Shown here one piece after another: positions 18,176-26,361 of a stretch of 64,000 nt of DNA (position 1 is the stretch's first letter; each line of letters begins with the position of its first letter). This stretch comes from Solirubrobacteraceae bacterium (GTDB lineage Bacteria; Actinomycetota; Thermoleophilia; Solirubrobacterales; Solirubrobacteraceae), in assembly GCA_025934395.1 (NCBI GenBank), contig JAICYC010000004.1, forward strand, positions 1 to 64,000, read 5' to 3'. The translations under genes and the position numbers were made by a program. The notes beneath the pieces were generated by a model that was not told the DNA's origin, did no database searches, and was given only the letters and a program-made list of their open reading frames with translations.

Positions 18176-19399
18176 ATGAACGACCTTTCCGACAACGAGT
18201 TCCTGTTCACCTCCGAGTCGGTCACGGAGGGACACCCCGACAAGATCGCCGACCAGATCTCCGACGGGGTGCTCGACGCCGTGCTCGCCGACGACCCGTA
18301 CGGCCGCGTGGCGTGTGAGACGCTCGTCAACACCGGGCTGATCGTGGTCTCGGGCGAGATCTCCACCGACACCTACGTCGACATCCCGGCGGTCGCACGG
18401 GAGACGGTCAGGAAGATCGGCTACGACGACGCCCGCTACGGGTTCGACTGCGACACGTGCGCGGTGATCAACGCGATCGACAAACAGTCGCCCGACATCG
18501 CCCAGGGCGTCGACGCGGCCTACGAGACGCGCCACGACCCCGCCGACGACGACGAGCTCGACGTCGCCGGAGCGGGCGACCAGGGGATGATGTTCGGCTA
18601 CGCGAGCAACGAGACCGAGGAGCTGATGCCGCTCCCGATCGCGCTCGCGCACCGCCTCGCCAAGCGGCTGTCGGAGGTGCGCAAGGGCGAGGTCGTGCCC
18701 TACCTGCGCCCGGACGGCAAGACGCAGGTCACCGTGCGCTACCGGGACGGCAAGCCGGTCGAGATCGAAAAGATCCTGATCTCCACCCAGCACGCCGACG
18801 GGATCGACAGCGAGACGCTGATCAAGCCCGATCTGCTCGAGCACGTGCTCCGGCCCGTGCTGCCGTCGGATCTCTACGACGAGAAGAAGATCGCGCGGAA
18901 CTTCCTCGTGAACCCGACGGGGCGCTTCGTGATCGGCGGCCCGATGGGGGACTGCGGTCTCACGGGCCGCAAGATCATCGTGGACACCTACGGCGGCATG
19001 GCCCGTCACGGCGGCGGCGCGTTCTCCGGCAAGGACCCCTCCAAGGTGGACCGCTCCGCCGCGTACGCCGCGCGCTGGGTCGCGAAGAACATCGTCGCGG
19101 CGAAGCTCGCCGAGCGCGCCGAAGTGCAGGTCGCCTACGCGATCGGCGTGGCCCACCCCGTCTCGGTGATGGTGGAGACGTTCGGCACCGAGCTGGACGG
19201 CCACACGAACGCCCAGATCGCCAAGGCGGTGGACGAGGTGTTCGACCTGCGTCCGGGTGCGTTCCGCGAGGAGCTCAAGCTGCACCGGCCGATTTACCAG
19301 AAGACCGCGGCCTACGGGCACTTCGGGCGCGACGACCACGACTTCACGTGGGAGCGCACCGACAAGGCCGACGCCCTGCGCAGCGCAGCGGGCGCCTGA
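18176..19399 (+). CDS. metK: S-adenosylmethionine synthetase
   Basis: Makes SAM from methionine and ATP. The start ATG 18176 ([24 protein letters not shown]) lies inside a longer track ORF and gives 407 residues, normal for the family. Signature stretches [44 protein letters not shown] and [19 protein letters not shown] are intact. It is followed by a strong GC hairpin and then priA. SAM made here serves RlmN, RsmB, RsmD, TrmD and the 31385 methyltransferase in the same window. Confidence 0.97.
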   Translation: MNDLSDNEFLFTSESVTEGHPDKIADQISDGVLDAVLADDPYGRVACETLVNTGLIVVSGEISTDTYVDIPAVARETVRKIGYDDARYGFDCDTCAVINAIDKQSPDIAQGVDAAYETRHDPADDDELDVAGAGDQGMMFGYASNETEELMPLPIALAHRLAKRLSEVRKGEVVPYLRPDGKTQVTVRYRDGKPVEIEKILISTQHADGIDSETLIKPDLLEHVLRPVLPSDLYDEKKIARNFLVNPTGRFVIGGPMGDCGLTGRKIIVDTYGGMARHGGGAFSGKDPSKVDRSAAYAARWVAKNIVAAKLAERAEVQVAYAIGVAHPVSVMVETFGTELDGHTNAQIAKAVDEVFDLRPGAFREELKLHRPIYQKTAAYGHFGRDDHDFTWERTDKADALRSAAGA

Positions 19400-19428
19400 T
19401 CGCCCGCGCGCGCCGAGGGCGCGCGATC
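19398..19428 (+). terminator. GC hairpin after metK (terminator-like, no U-tract)
   Basis: CGCGCGCC-GAG-GGCGCGCG gives a perfect 8-bp stem with a 3-nt loop (19407-19425), flanked by GATCGC/GCGATC arms. It directly follows the metK stop, but no run of T follows it. Confidence 0.5.
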
Positions 19429-19440
19429 CGACCCCATCTC

Positions 19441-19446
19441 TAGGGT
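19441..19446 (+). promoter_or_regulatory. -10-like TAGGGT for priA (near-leaderless)
   Basis: TAGGGT ends 7 nt before ATG 19454, just after the metK hairpin; the gap caggtcg has no proper Shine-Dalgarno. Confidence 0.4.
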
Positions 19447-19453
19447 CAGGTCG

Positions 19454-21499
19454 ATGGCCTCCATCGCGCTCGTGCAGCCGATGACGACCGCGCGTGCGCT
19501 GCGCGGGCCGTTCGACTACCGGATTCCCGAGGAGCTGCGCGAGCGCGGCGTGGGCGTGGGCTCGATGCTGGTCGTCCCGTTCGGCCGTCGCGAGATGCTC
19601 GGCGTGGTGGTGGGCCTGTCCGATCGCACCGACGTGGCGGAGGACAAGCTGCTCGCCCCCCTGCGCGCGCTCGAGCTGGGCGTGCCGGTGGAGCTGGTCG
19701 CGCTCGCCGAGTGGGTTGCGCGCGAATACTGCTCGACGTTCGCCCGCGCCCTCGCGCTCGTGCTGCCGCCGGGCGCAGCGCGGCGCCTGAGCGGGCGCCG
19801 CCGCGGCGCGCGCACCAGCGCCGAGCACGTGGCCCTCGGCGGCACCGGCCCCGACGCGATGGAGCTGACCGCCGAACAGCGGGCGGCGATCGTCCCCGTG
19901 CTCACCGCGCTGGAGGCGGGGCGCCACGAGCGGCGGCTCCTGCACGGCGTGACGGGCTCGGGCAAGACCGAGATCTACCTTCAGGCGGCGGCCGCGGCGC
20001 TCGCGCAGGGGCGCGGCGCGATCGTGCTGGTGCCCGAGATCGCGCTCACGCCGCAGATCGTCACCCGCTTCGTGGAGCGCTTCGGCGACACCGTCGCCGT
20101 GCTCCACTCGCGGCTGACCGCCGCACAGCGCTACGAGCAGTGGCGGCGGCTGCGGGAAGGGACCGCGCGGGTGTGCGTCGGTCCGCGGTCAGCCGTGTTC
20201 GCCCCGGTCTCGCGGCTCGGCCTGCTCGTCGTCGACGAGGAGCACGACCCCGCCTACAAGCACGAGGGCGATCCGCGCTACGACGCCCGGGAGGTCGCCG
20301 CCGAGCGCGCGCGCGCAGCGGACGCGGTGCTGCTGCTGGGGAGCGCCACGCCGCGCCCGGAGACCGTGCTGCGGGCGCGCACGAGCGTGATCGCACGCCG
20401 GCCGGACGGGCGCTCGCTGCCGCCGGTGCGGGTCCTGGACATGCGGGAGGTCTCGAGCGGCCTGCACCCGGAGACCGAGCACGCGCTCGCACAGGTGCGG
20501 GCGGGGGGCGGCAAGGCGATCGTGCTGCTCAACCGCCGGGGCTGGTCGAACTTCCTCTCCTGCCGCTCGTGTGGCCAGGTGTGGAGCTGCCCGCAGTGCG
20601 ACGTCGCGCTGGTCCTGCACCGCGCCGGCGGTTACGTGGCGTGCCACCACTGCGGCCACCGGGAGGTCGCGCCCGCGAGCTGCAGCGTGTGCGCCTCGAC
20701 GGCGGTCGCGCGGCACGGAGCCGGCACCGAGCGCCTCGCACACGACCTCACGTCGCTGTTCGACGACGGCGAGTGCCCCGTCTTCCGGCTGGACGCGGAT
20801 GTGGTCGCGGGTGCCTCGGGAGCGCCGCGCGCCGCGGGCGCCGCGGGCGCCGAGCCCGACGCCTCGCGCGCGGAGGGCGTCGCGCGCCTGCTCGCGCGCT
20901 TCGCAGCGGCCGAGCGCGGCGTCCTGGTCGGGACGCAGATGGTCGCCAAGGGCCACGACTTCCCCGACGTGCGGCTGGGCGTGGTGCTCGATGCGGATGC
21001 GACCCTGCGCTTCCCCGACTTCCGCGCCGAGGAGCGCACGTTCGCGCTCGTGGCGCAGCTCGCCGGGCGCGTCGGGCGCGGGGGTGAGGGCGCCGTGCTC
21101 GTGCAGACGATCGCGCCGCAGGCGCGCGCGATCGCCCATGCCTCCCGGCACGACAGCGCAGGTTTCCTGGCGGCCGAGCTGGAGCGCCGCCGCGCCCTGT
21201 CCTATCCGCCCTTCTCGCAGCTCGTGCGCATCGTGCACGGCGCCGACACGGTCCCCGCTGCGCGCGCGGCGGCGCTCGCCGTCCGCGAGCGGATGCTCGA
21301 TGCGCTGCCGGGAGCCGGTGCGACGCTGCTCGGCCCGGCGCCCCTGTTCAGGCTGCGCGGGCGCGAGCGCCAGGTGCTGGTGCTGAAGGCCGCGGATCGC
21401 CGGCTCGCCGCGGCGGTGGTGGGCGCCGCCGTGCACGAGGTGGCCTCCGGGCGCGCGCACGCGGGCGTCAGCTTCAGCGTCGACGTGGACCCGCAGTAG
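19454..21499 (+). CDS. priA: Primosomal protein N' (replication restart helicase PriA)
   Basis: 3'-5' superfamily 2 helicase that reloads the replisome at stalled forks. The 681-residue protein has the N-terminal DNA-binding region (FDYRIPEELRERGVGVGSML), Walker A GVTGSGKTEIY, the DEEH box VVDEEHDPAYKHEGD, GSATPRPET, the eight-cysteine zinc-binding insert (CRSCGQVWSCPQCD, CHHCGHREVAPASCSVC) and the C-terminal helicase lobe (VLVGTQMVAKGHDFPDVRLG). The helicase motifs are intact, which is worth noting because some actinobacterial PriA proteins have lost them. A short Ala-Gly-rich insertion follows the zinc region. Confidence 0.95.
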   Translation: MASIALVQPMTTARALRGPFDYRIPEELRERGVGVGSMLVVPFGRREMLGVVVGLSDRTDVAEDKLLAPLRALELGVPVELVALAEWVAREYCSTFARALALVLPPGAARRLSGRRRGARTSAEHVALGGTGPDAMELTAEQRAAIVPVLTALEAGRHERRLLHGVTGSGKTEIYLQAAAAALAQGRGAIVLVPEIALTPQIVTRFVERFGDTVAVLHSRLTAAQRYEQWRRLREGTARVCVGPRSAVFAPVSRLGLLVVDEEHDPAYKHEGDPRYDAREVAAERARAADAVLLLGSATPRPETVLRARTSVIARRPDGRSLPPVRVLDMREVSSGLHPETEHALAQVRAGGGKAIVLLNRRGWSNFLSCRSCGQVWSCPQCDVALVLHRAGGYVACHHCGHREVAPASCSVCASTAVARHGAGTERLAHDLTSLFDDGECPVFRLDADVVAGASGAPRAAGAAGAEPDASRAEGVARLLARFAAAERGVLVGTQMVAKGHDFPDVRLGVVLDADATLRFPDFRAEERTFALVAQLAGRVGRGGEGAVLVQTIAPQARAIAHASRHDSAGFLAAELERRRALSYPPFSQLVRIVHGADTVPAARAAALAVRERMLDALPGAGATLLGPAPLFRLRGRERQVLVLKAADRRLAAAVVGAAVHEVASGRAHAGVSFSVDVDPQ

Positions 21500-21602
21500 C
21501 GCGCGAGCTGCGCCGCCGATGCCGCGTTCCTTGCACGAGAGCTTGCGACGTTTGCTACGTTCCGCTCCGAAGGTTGGCGTGCCGTTCACACGGAGGTGAT
21601 TG

Positions 21603-23948
21603 GTGGGGAGTCGTGCCCCCGGCGTGAGTGACGCGTGCATGCCGGTCGAGTGGACCATCGGGGCGACGCGCTGCGGAGCCGCGCGTCGCTGCGCGGGTCT
21701 CGCCGCGACCGCGCTGGCTGCGCTGAGCGCCGCGACCGGCGTGGCTGGGGCGGAACGCACGCTCCCGCACCCGGCGGGGTACGCGGAGGTGCGCAACGCC
21801 TGCGGTGCGCCCGCTCCGGGAGACGCACGCTGCTATGCGCTGCTGCGCCGGCGCGTCCCGAGCACCGCGGCAGGGCGCGCGGGCGTGCGCCCGTTCACCG
21901 CCGGCGACGGCGCGCTCGCGGCGGGCCCAGCGGGCGGGCTCACCCCGCAAGCGCTCGAAACGGCGTACGGCTACTCCGCGAAAGGCGGCTCCGGGCAGAC
22001 GATCGCGGTCGTCGACGCCTTCAACGACCCCAACATCGAAGAAGACCTCGCGGCCTTCGACGCTCACTACGGCCTCGGCGCATGCACGAAGGGCAACGGC
22101 TGCCTCCGCGTGGTGGGCCAGGAAGGCTCCGCGACCAAACTCCCCGCCGACGACAAGGTCGGCTGGTCGTTCGAGATCTCACTCGACGTGGAGGCCGCCC
22201 GCGCCACGTGCAACGAATGCCGGATCGTGCTGGTCGAGGCCAACAGCGCCTCGTACGCGAACCTCGCAGCGGCCGCGAACGAGGCTGTGGCGCTGGGGGC
22301 CACAGCGGTATCCAACTCATACGGCGGTCCCGAGGAAGCGCTGAACGCGAGCGAGCGCGCCGCCTACGACCACCCCGGCGTCGTGGTCACCGCCGCCACC
22401 GGCGACGACGGCTACGACGACTGGAACTTCGCGCTCGAAGGCATCGAACCGCCCGGGATGCCCAACGCCCCCGCGTCGCTTCCCTCGGTGGTCGCGGTGG
22501 GCGGCACGTCGCTGCACCTGCGCACCGACGGCACGCGCGCCGCCGAGACCGTCTGGAACGACGACGGCGTAGAAGACGTCAACGGCCTGGGAGCCGGCTA
22601 CGTCACCGGCGGCGGCTGCAGCACGCTGTTCACCGCGCCGAGCTGGCAGGCGGCCTCGCCGGGATTCGGCGCGGCGGGCTGCGCCGGCCGCCGTCTGAGC
22701 GCCGACGTGGCGACCGTCGGCGACCCGCTCACGGGCTTCGACGTGTTCGACGACTTCAACTTCTGCGGATGCGAAGAAGTCGCCGAAGAGATCAGCGAAT
22801 ACGGGGGCTGGGAGACCTTCGGCGGCACGTCGCTGTCCTCGCCGATGGTCGCGGCGATGTACGCGCTCGCCGGTGGGTCGGCCGGGCTGGCCGACCCGGG
22901 GGTGACGCTCTACGGCCACCTCGGCGACGGCACCGTGCTGTTCGACGTCACCGAAGGCGGAAACGGCCTGTGTGCGGGCGAACCGGCGTCGGTGTGCGGG
23001 CACCCCGACAGCGAACTCGATGGCACCTTCGACTGCGAAGGCACGAGCGCGTGCAACGCTCGGCCGGGGGTGGACGGCCCGTCGGGCGTCGGCGCTCCCG
23101 TAGGGCTGACCGCGTTCAAACCCGCGTTCCCCACCGCCGTGGTCACCCCGCCCCCGTTCACGGTGGCCGGCCTCCCCGCCGTGTTCAGCTCGAGCGCATC
23201 CACCGACCCCTACCCGGGCGGGACGCTCGCGGGATGGACGTGGAGCTTCGGCGACGGGACCGGGCTCCTCGCCACGCCGGCGCCCACGCACACGTACGCC
23301 GCCCCCGGGAACTACACGGTCGAGCTCACGGTCCACGACGCCCTGGGCCTGTCGAGCTCCACCGCGGAACTGCCGCTGCACGTGATCACCGAAGCCGAAG
23401 GGCGCGCCCGCCGGGAACAGGAAGCGGCAGCGCTGGCAGCCGCCGAAGAAGCACGGCGCAACGCCGAAGCCGCCGCCAGGGCAAGCGCGGAACAGCAAGC
23501 CGCAGCCAGGCTCCGCGCCGAACTCGAAGCGGCGGCGCTCCAGGCCTCGCAGCACGGCGTCTCCCCGTTCAAGGCCGGACCGCCCGCTGCGCGGATCCTC
23601 GGAAGCTCGGTCCGCGTCACGCCGGCCGGCGCGTTCAAGCTCCACATCGCATGTCCGGCGGGGGGCGGCGCATGCGCCGGCACCGTCACCCTGAAGAGCA
23701 CCACCGGCGGGTCGCGAAAGGGCTCCGGGCACACGGTCGTCACGCTCGCCACCGCTCGGTTCCGTGTCGCTGCCGGCCGCACCGCGACCGTGACGATGCA
23801 CCTGGTCGGCCGAAGCCGGGCGAAGCTCGCCCGCGCGCGCCTGCTGCGAGCCCGCGGGACGGTCTCGACGCGCGACACTGCTGGTGCGAGCGCCACCACG
23901 CATGCGCTGCTGACGCTGCGCCCCGCGCGCGCCCGGCGGCGCGGCTGA
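21603..23948 (+). CDS. Secreted S53 (sedolisin) serine protease with PKD domain
   Basis: Predicted exported endopeptidase of MEROPS family S53, whose Ser-Glu-Asp catalysis usually favours acidic conditions. GTG 21603 is chosen because GGAGGTGAT, a 9-base match to the 16S anti-Shine-Dalgarno, ends just upstream; ATG 21639 is an alternative. An N-terminal hydrophobic stretch with AGLAATALAALSAATGVAGA looks like a signal peptide. Catalytic residues: Glu191 and Asp195 in FEISLDVEAA, Asp268 in AATGDDG, Ser410 in FGGTSLSSPM. No large propeptide domain precedes the protease. A PKD domain (about 508-593, WSFGDG), an Ala/Glu-rich coiled coil (about 597-653) and a basic beta-rich C-terminal domain (CAGTVTLKSTTGGSRK) follow. 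The gene uses many GAA codons while neighbours use almost only GAG, and it interrupts the usual priA-def order. The product is a confident S53 call; substrate is unknown. Confidence 0.88.
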   Translation: MGSRAPGVSDACMPVEWTIGATRCGAARRCAGLAATALAALSAATGVAGAERTLPHPAGYAEVRNACGAPAPGDARCYALLRRRVPSTAAGRAGVRPFTAGDGALAAGPAGGLTPQALETAYGYSAKGGSGQTIAVVDAFNDPNIEEDLAAFDAHYGLGACTKGNGCLRVVGQEGSATKLPADDKVGWSFEISLDVEAARATCNECRIVLVEANSASYANLAAAANEAVALGATAVSNSYGGPEEALNASERAAYDHPGVVVTAATGDDGYDDWNFALEGIEPPGMPNAPASLPSVVAVGGTSLHLRTDGTRAAETVWNDDGVEDVNGLGAGYVTGGGCSTLFTAPSWQAASPGFGAAGCAGRRLSADVATVGDPLTGFDVFDDFNFCGCEEVAEEISEYGGWETFGGTSLSSPMVAAMYALAGGSAGLADPGVTLYGHLGDGTVLFDVTEGGNGLCAGEPASVCGHPDSELDGTFDCEGTSACNARPGVDGPSGVGAPVGLTAFKPAFPTAVVTPPPFTVAGLPAVFSSSASTDPYPGGTLAGWTWSFGDGTGLLATPAPTHTYAAPGNYTVELTVHDALGLSSSTAELPLHVITEAEGRARREQEAAALAAAEEARRNAEAAARASAEQQAAARLRAELEAAALQASQHGVSPFKAGPPAARILGSSVRVTPAGAFKLHIACPAGGGACAGTVTLKSTTGGSRKGSGHTVVTLATARFRVAAGRTATVTMHLVGRSRAKLARARLLRARGTVSTRDTAGASATTHALLTLRPARARRRG

Positions 23949-23996
23949 GCGAGCGGCAGGTCCTCGCCCGCCGCGCGCCCAACGCACGCCCGTGCC

Positions 23997-24002
23997 TAGA
24001 CT
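23997..24002 (+). promoter_or_regulatory. -10-like TAGACT for def
   Basis: TAGACT lies 9 nt before ATG 24012; the gap cagggctgc has at best a weak GGG. It supports the upstream def start and hence the acidic N-terminal extension. Confidence 0.45.
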
Positions 24003-24011
24003 CAGGGCTGC

Positions 24012-24686
24012 ATGAGCGACGCGAGCGAGGCCACCCAGCAGCGCACGGCGCCAGATCACGAGGGCGCGGTCGCGGAGGCCGCGACCGAGGAGCAGCGCGC
24101 GGGCTTCGAGGTCGAGGAGGCCGAGGACCGCCCGCCGGTCGAGGAGCTCGATCCCGAGACGCGAGCCAGGCGCGACGCCGCGCTGCGCCTCGTGCGCAAG
24201 TTCGGCGATCCCGTGCTGCGCTCCAAGGCGGTCCCCGTCGAGCGCTTCGACGAGCGGCTCGCGCAGGAGGCCGAGCGGATGGGCGAGCTGATGCAGGACG
24301 CCCTCGGGGTGGGGCTCGCCGCGACCCAGGTGGGCGTGCTGCACCGGGTGCTCGTCTACAAGGCCCACGAGGAGGATCCCGTGACGGTGCTGGTCAACCC
24401 GGTGATCGAATGGAGCAGCGAGGAGCGCGAGACCGCCTCGGAGGGCTGCCTGAGCCTGCCGGGCGTGAGCGTCGAGGTGGAGCGTGCCGCCTCCGTTCGC
24501 GTGAGCGCCGTGGACGCCACCGGCGCGCCGCTGGAGGTCGAGGCGGAGGGCCTGCCCGCGCGCATCATCCAGCACGAGGTCGATCACCTCGACGGCGTGC
24601 TGATCCTCGACCGCATCAGCCGCGCGGAGCGCAAGGAGGCGATGCGGGCGATGCGTGAAGCGCAGGAGGCGGCCGCCGCCGAGTAG
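24012..24686 (+). CDS. def: Peptide deformylase
   Basis: Metalloenzyme removing the formyl group from nascent N-formylmethionine. The three metal/active-site motifs are present: GVGLAATQVG, EGCLSLPG (Cys ligand) and QHEVDHLDG (His ligands plus catalytic Glu). The 224-residue protein is about 55-60 residues longer than usual because of an acidic, disordered-looking N terminus before VRKFGDPVLRSKAVPV. An in-frame GTG at 24192 would give a conventional enzyme, but the TAGACT element favours the long form. It lies 15 nt before fmt; the two carry out opposite ends of the formyl-Met cycle. Confidence 0.95.
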   Translation: MSDASEATQQRTAPDHEGAVAEAATEEQRAGFEVEEAEDRPPVEELDPETRARRDAALRLVRKFGDPVLRSKAVPVERFDERLAQEAERMGELMQDALGVGLAATQVGVLHRVLVYKAHEEDPVTVLVNPVIEWSSEERETASEGCLSLPGVSVEVERAASVRVSAVDATGAPLEVEAEGLPARIIQHEVDHLDGVLILDRISRAERKEAMRAMREAQEAAAAE

Positions 24687-24701
24687 CGGCCGGGCCGCGC
24701 T

Positions 24702-25634
24702 TTGGCGATCCTCTTCCTGGGCACGTCCGAGTTCGCCGCGACCGTGCTCGCGCGGCTCGCCGCGGACGAGCGCGCGCGCCCGGCCCTGGTGATCACCCGG
24801 CCGGACCGGCCCAGCGGCCGCGGCAGGCGCCTGCGACCGCCCCCGGTCGCCGACCGCGCCCGCGAGCTCGGCCTCGCGCTGGAGCAGCCCGCCGACGTCA
24901 ACGGACCCGAGGCGCGCGAGGCGATCGCCGGCGCGGGCGGGGAGGCGGGCGCGGGGGCGGCCACGGGCGCGAGCTCACAGACGATCGTCGTGTGCGCGTT
25001 CGGCGCGCTGATCCGCGAGCCCCTTCTGAGCGAGCACGAGCTCGTCAACGTGCATCCTTCGCTGCTGCCGCGCTGGCGCGGCGCAGCGCCGGTCGAGCGC
25101 GCGCTGATCGCCGGCGACCAGCGCACCGGCGTCTCGATCATGCGCCTCACCGCCGGGCTGGACAGCGGGCCCGTGTTCCTCCGGCGTGCGGAGCCGATCG
25201 GCCCCGAGGACACCTACGGCTCGCTCGCCGCGCGTCTGGCGGAGGTCTCCGGCGAGCTGCTCCTGACGGTGCTGCGCGAGCGCCCCGACCCCGTCGAGCA
25301 GCCCGAGGAAGGGGTGACCTACGCGGAGAAGATCACCGCCGAGGACAGGCTGCTGGACCCGACGCGGCCCGCAGCCGAGCTCGAGCGGACGGTGCGGGCG
25401 CTGACGCCGCACATCGGCGCCCGCGTCGCGCTCCCGGACGGCGAGCTGATCGGGGTGGCTCGCGCCGCGCTCGCGCCCGACGGCGACGGCGTCGAGCGAG
25501 GCGTGCACGCGCGCGACGGGCGGCTGCTGCTCGGTGCCCGCGCCGGTGCGCTGGAGCTGTTGCGCGTGAAGCCCGCGGGCGGGCGCGAGATGGATGCGGC
25601 CGACTACCTGCGCGGACGCGGCGGGCGGCTGTAG
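24702..25634 (+). CDS. fmt: Methionyl-tRNA formyltransferase
   Basis: Formylates initiator Met-tRNA using 10-formyl-THF. The 310-residue protein starts at TTG 24702 (AILFLGTSEFAATVLARL), and the catalytic block is VNVHPSLLPRWRGAAPVERAL. C-terminal OB-like domain from about residue 210 (VTYAEKITAEDRLLDP). An Ala/Gly-rich insertion around residue 75 (GAGGEAGAGAATGAS) is not in typical family members. Its 3' end overlaps the convergent flavin-oxidase-like gene by about 31 nt. Confidence 0.95.
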   Translation: MAILFLGTSEFAATVLARLAADERARPALVITRPDRPSGRGRRLRPPPVADRARELGLALEQPADVNGPEAREAIAGAGGEAGAGAATGASSQTIVVCAFGALIREPLLSEHELVNVHPSLLPRWRGAAPVERALIAGDQRTGVSIMRLTAGLDSGPVFLRRAEPIGPEDTYGSLAARLAEVSGELLLTVLRERPDPVEQPEEGVTYAEKITAEDRLLDPTRPAAELERTVRALTPHIGARVALPDGELIGVARAALAPDGDGVERGVHARDGRLLLGARAGALELLRVKPAGGREMDAADYLRGRGGRL

Positions 25635-26308
25635 CCGCTCACGTACGGGGGCACCTGCACGCCGTCGGCCAGCCGCTCGTCGGGGACCGGCGCGCCCGTG
25701 TGCGTGGCGAGCGGGATCACGCCCGCCCACGCGGGCAGCGCGTAGTCCTCCTCGTCGTCGAGCGGCCCTCCGGTTCGGACCTTCGCCGAGGCCTCGTCGA
25801 TCGGCAGCGCGAGGATCGCGGTCGCACGGAGCTCCTTGACGCTCGGCGGGCGCACGTCCGCCCAGCGTCCCGGGACGATGTGCTCGACGATCGTCTCCGC
25901 GGCGTGCAGCTGCTCGTCGTGGTCCTCCACGAGCCTCGCCGTGCCGAGCAGCATCGCCGAGCGGTAGTTGGCGGAGTGGTGCATCGCCGAGCGCGCGAGC
26001 ACGAGACCGTCGATCAGCGACACGGTCAGACACGCCGGCGCGCCGCCCGCGAGCGTCTCCAGGGTGCGGCTCGCCGCCGATCCGTGGCAGTACACGAGGT
26101 CCTCCGAGCGAGCGTGCAGGGTGGGCACCACGAACGGCTGGCCGTGCTCGTCGGCGATCCCGAGGTGCGCGATCAGCGCCTCGTCGAGGATCGCGTCGAT
26201 CAGCTCGCGCTCGTAGCTGCCGCGTTCGCGCTTGCGGCGCAGGCGCACGCGGTCGCTGCGCGGCGGTGCGGCGGACTCCGGGGACTTCGCGGTGGGCTGG
26301 CTCGACAC
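25604..26308 (-). CDS. Pyridoxamine 5'-phosphate oxidase-family flavin-binding protein
   Basis: Predicted FMN- or F420/heme-binding split-barrel protein of the PNPOx-like superfamily. The 234-residue frame starts at GTG 26308 after a GGGAGG Shine-Dalgarno, not at the track start 26644. Visible: a basic N-terminal stretch (DRVRLRRKRERGSYERELIDAI), FVVPTLHARSEDLVYCHGSAASRTLE (flavin-phosphate-type strand), HHSANYRSAMLLGTARLVED, then a C-terminal LDDEEDYALPAWAGVIPL typical of the PNPOx-related group paired with MocR regulators. It is divergent from the MocR gene 31 bp away, sharing an operator-like repeat, so it is probably that regulator's target. True substrate is unknown. Confidence 0.8.
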   Translation of the reverse strand: MSSQPTAKSPESAAPPRSDRVRLRRKRERGSYERELIDAILDEALIAHLGIADEHGQPFVVPTLHARSEDLVYCHGSAASRTLETLAGGAPACLTVSLIDGLVLARSAMHHSANYRSAMLLGTARLVEDHDEQLHAAETIVEHIVPGRWADVRPPSVKELRATAILALPIDEASAKVRTGGPLDDEEDYALPAWAGVIPLATHTGAPVPDERLADGVQVPPYVSGYSRPPRPRR

Positions 26309-26320
26309 ACGACCTCCCAA

Positions 26321-26361
26321 TCTGTAACAGTACAGATCGATGACTGAACTGACACAGTACA
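26321..26361. promoter_or_regulatory. Operator-like repeats between the PNPOx-like and MocR genes
   Basis: In the 31-bp divergent gap there is a perfect inverted repeat TCTGT-aacagt-ACAGA (26321-26336). The octamer ACAGTACA occurs at 26327-26334 and again at 26354-26361, 27 bp apart and in the same orientation, the second copy inside the first codons of the MocR gene. Paired direct repeats near the start are typical of MocR/PdxR operators. The AT content is well above the surroundings. Confidence 0.65.
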
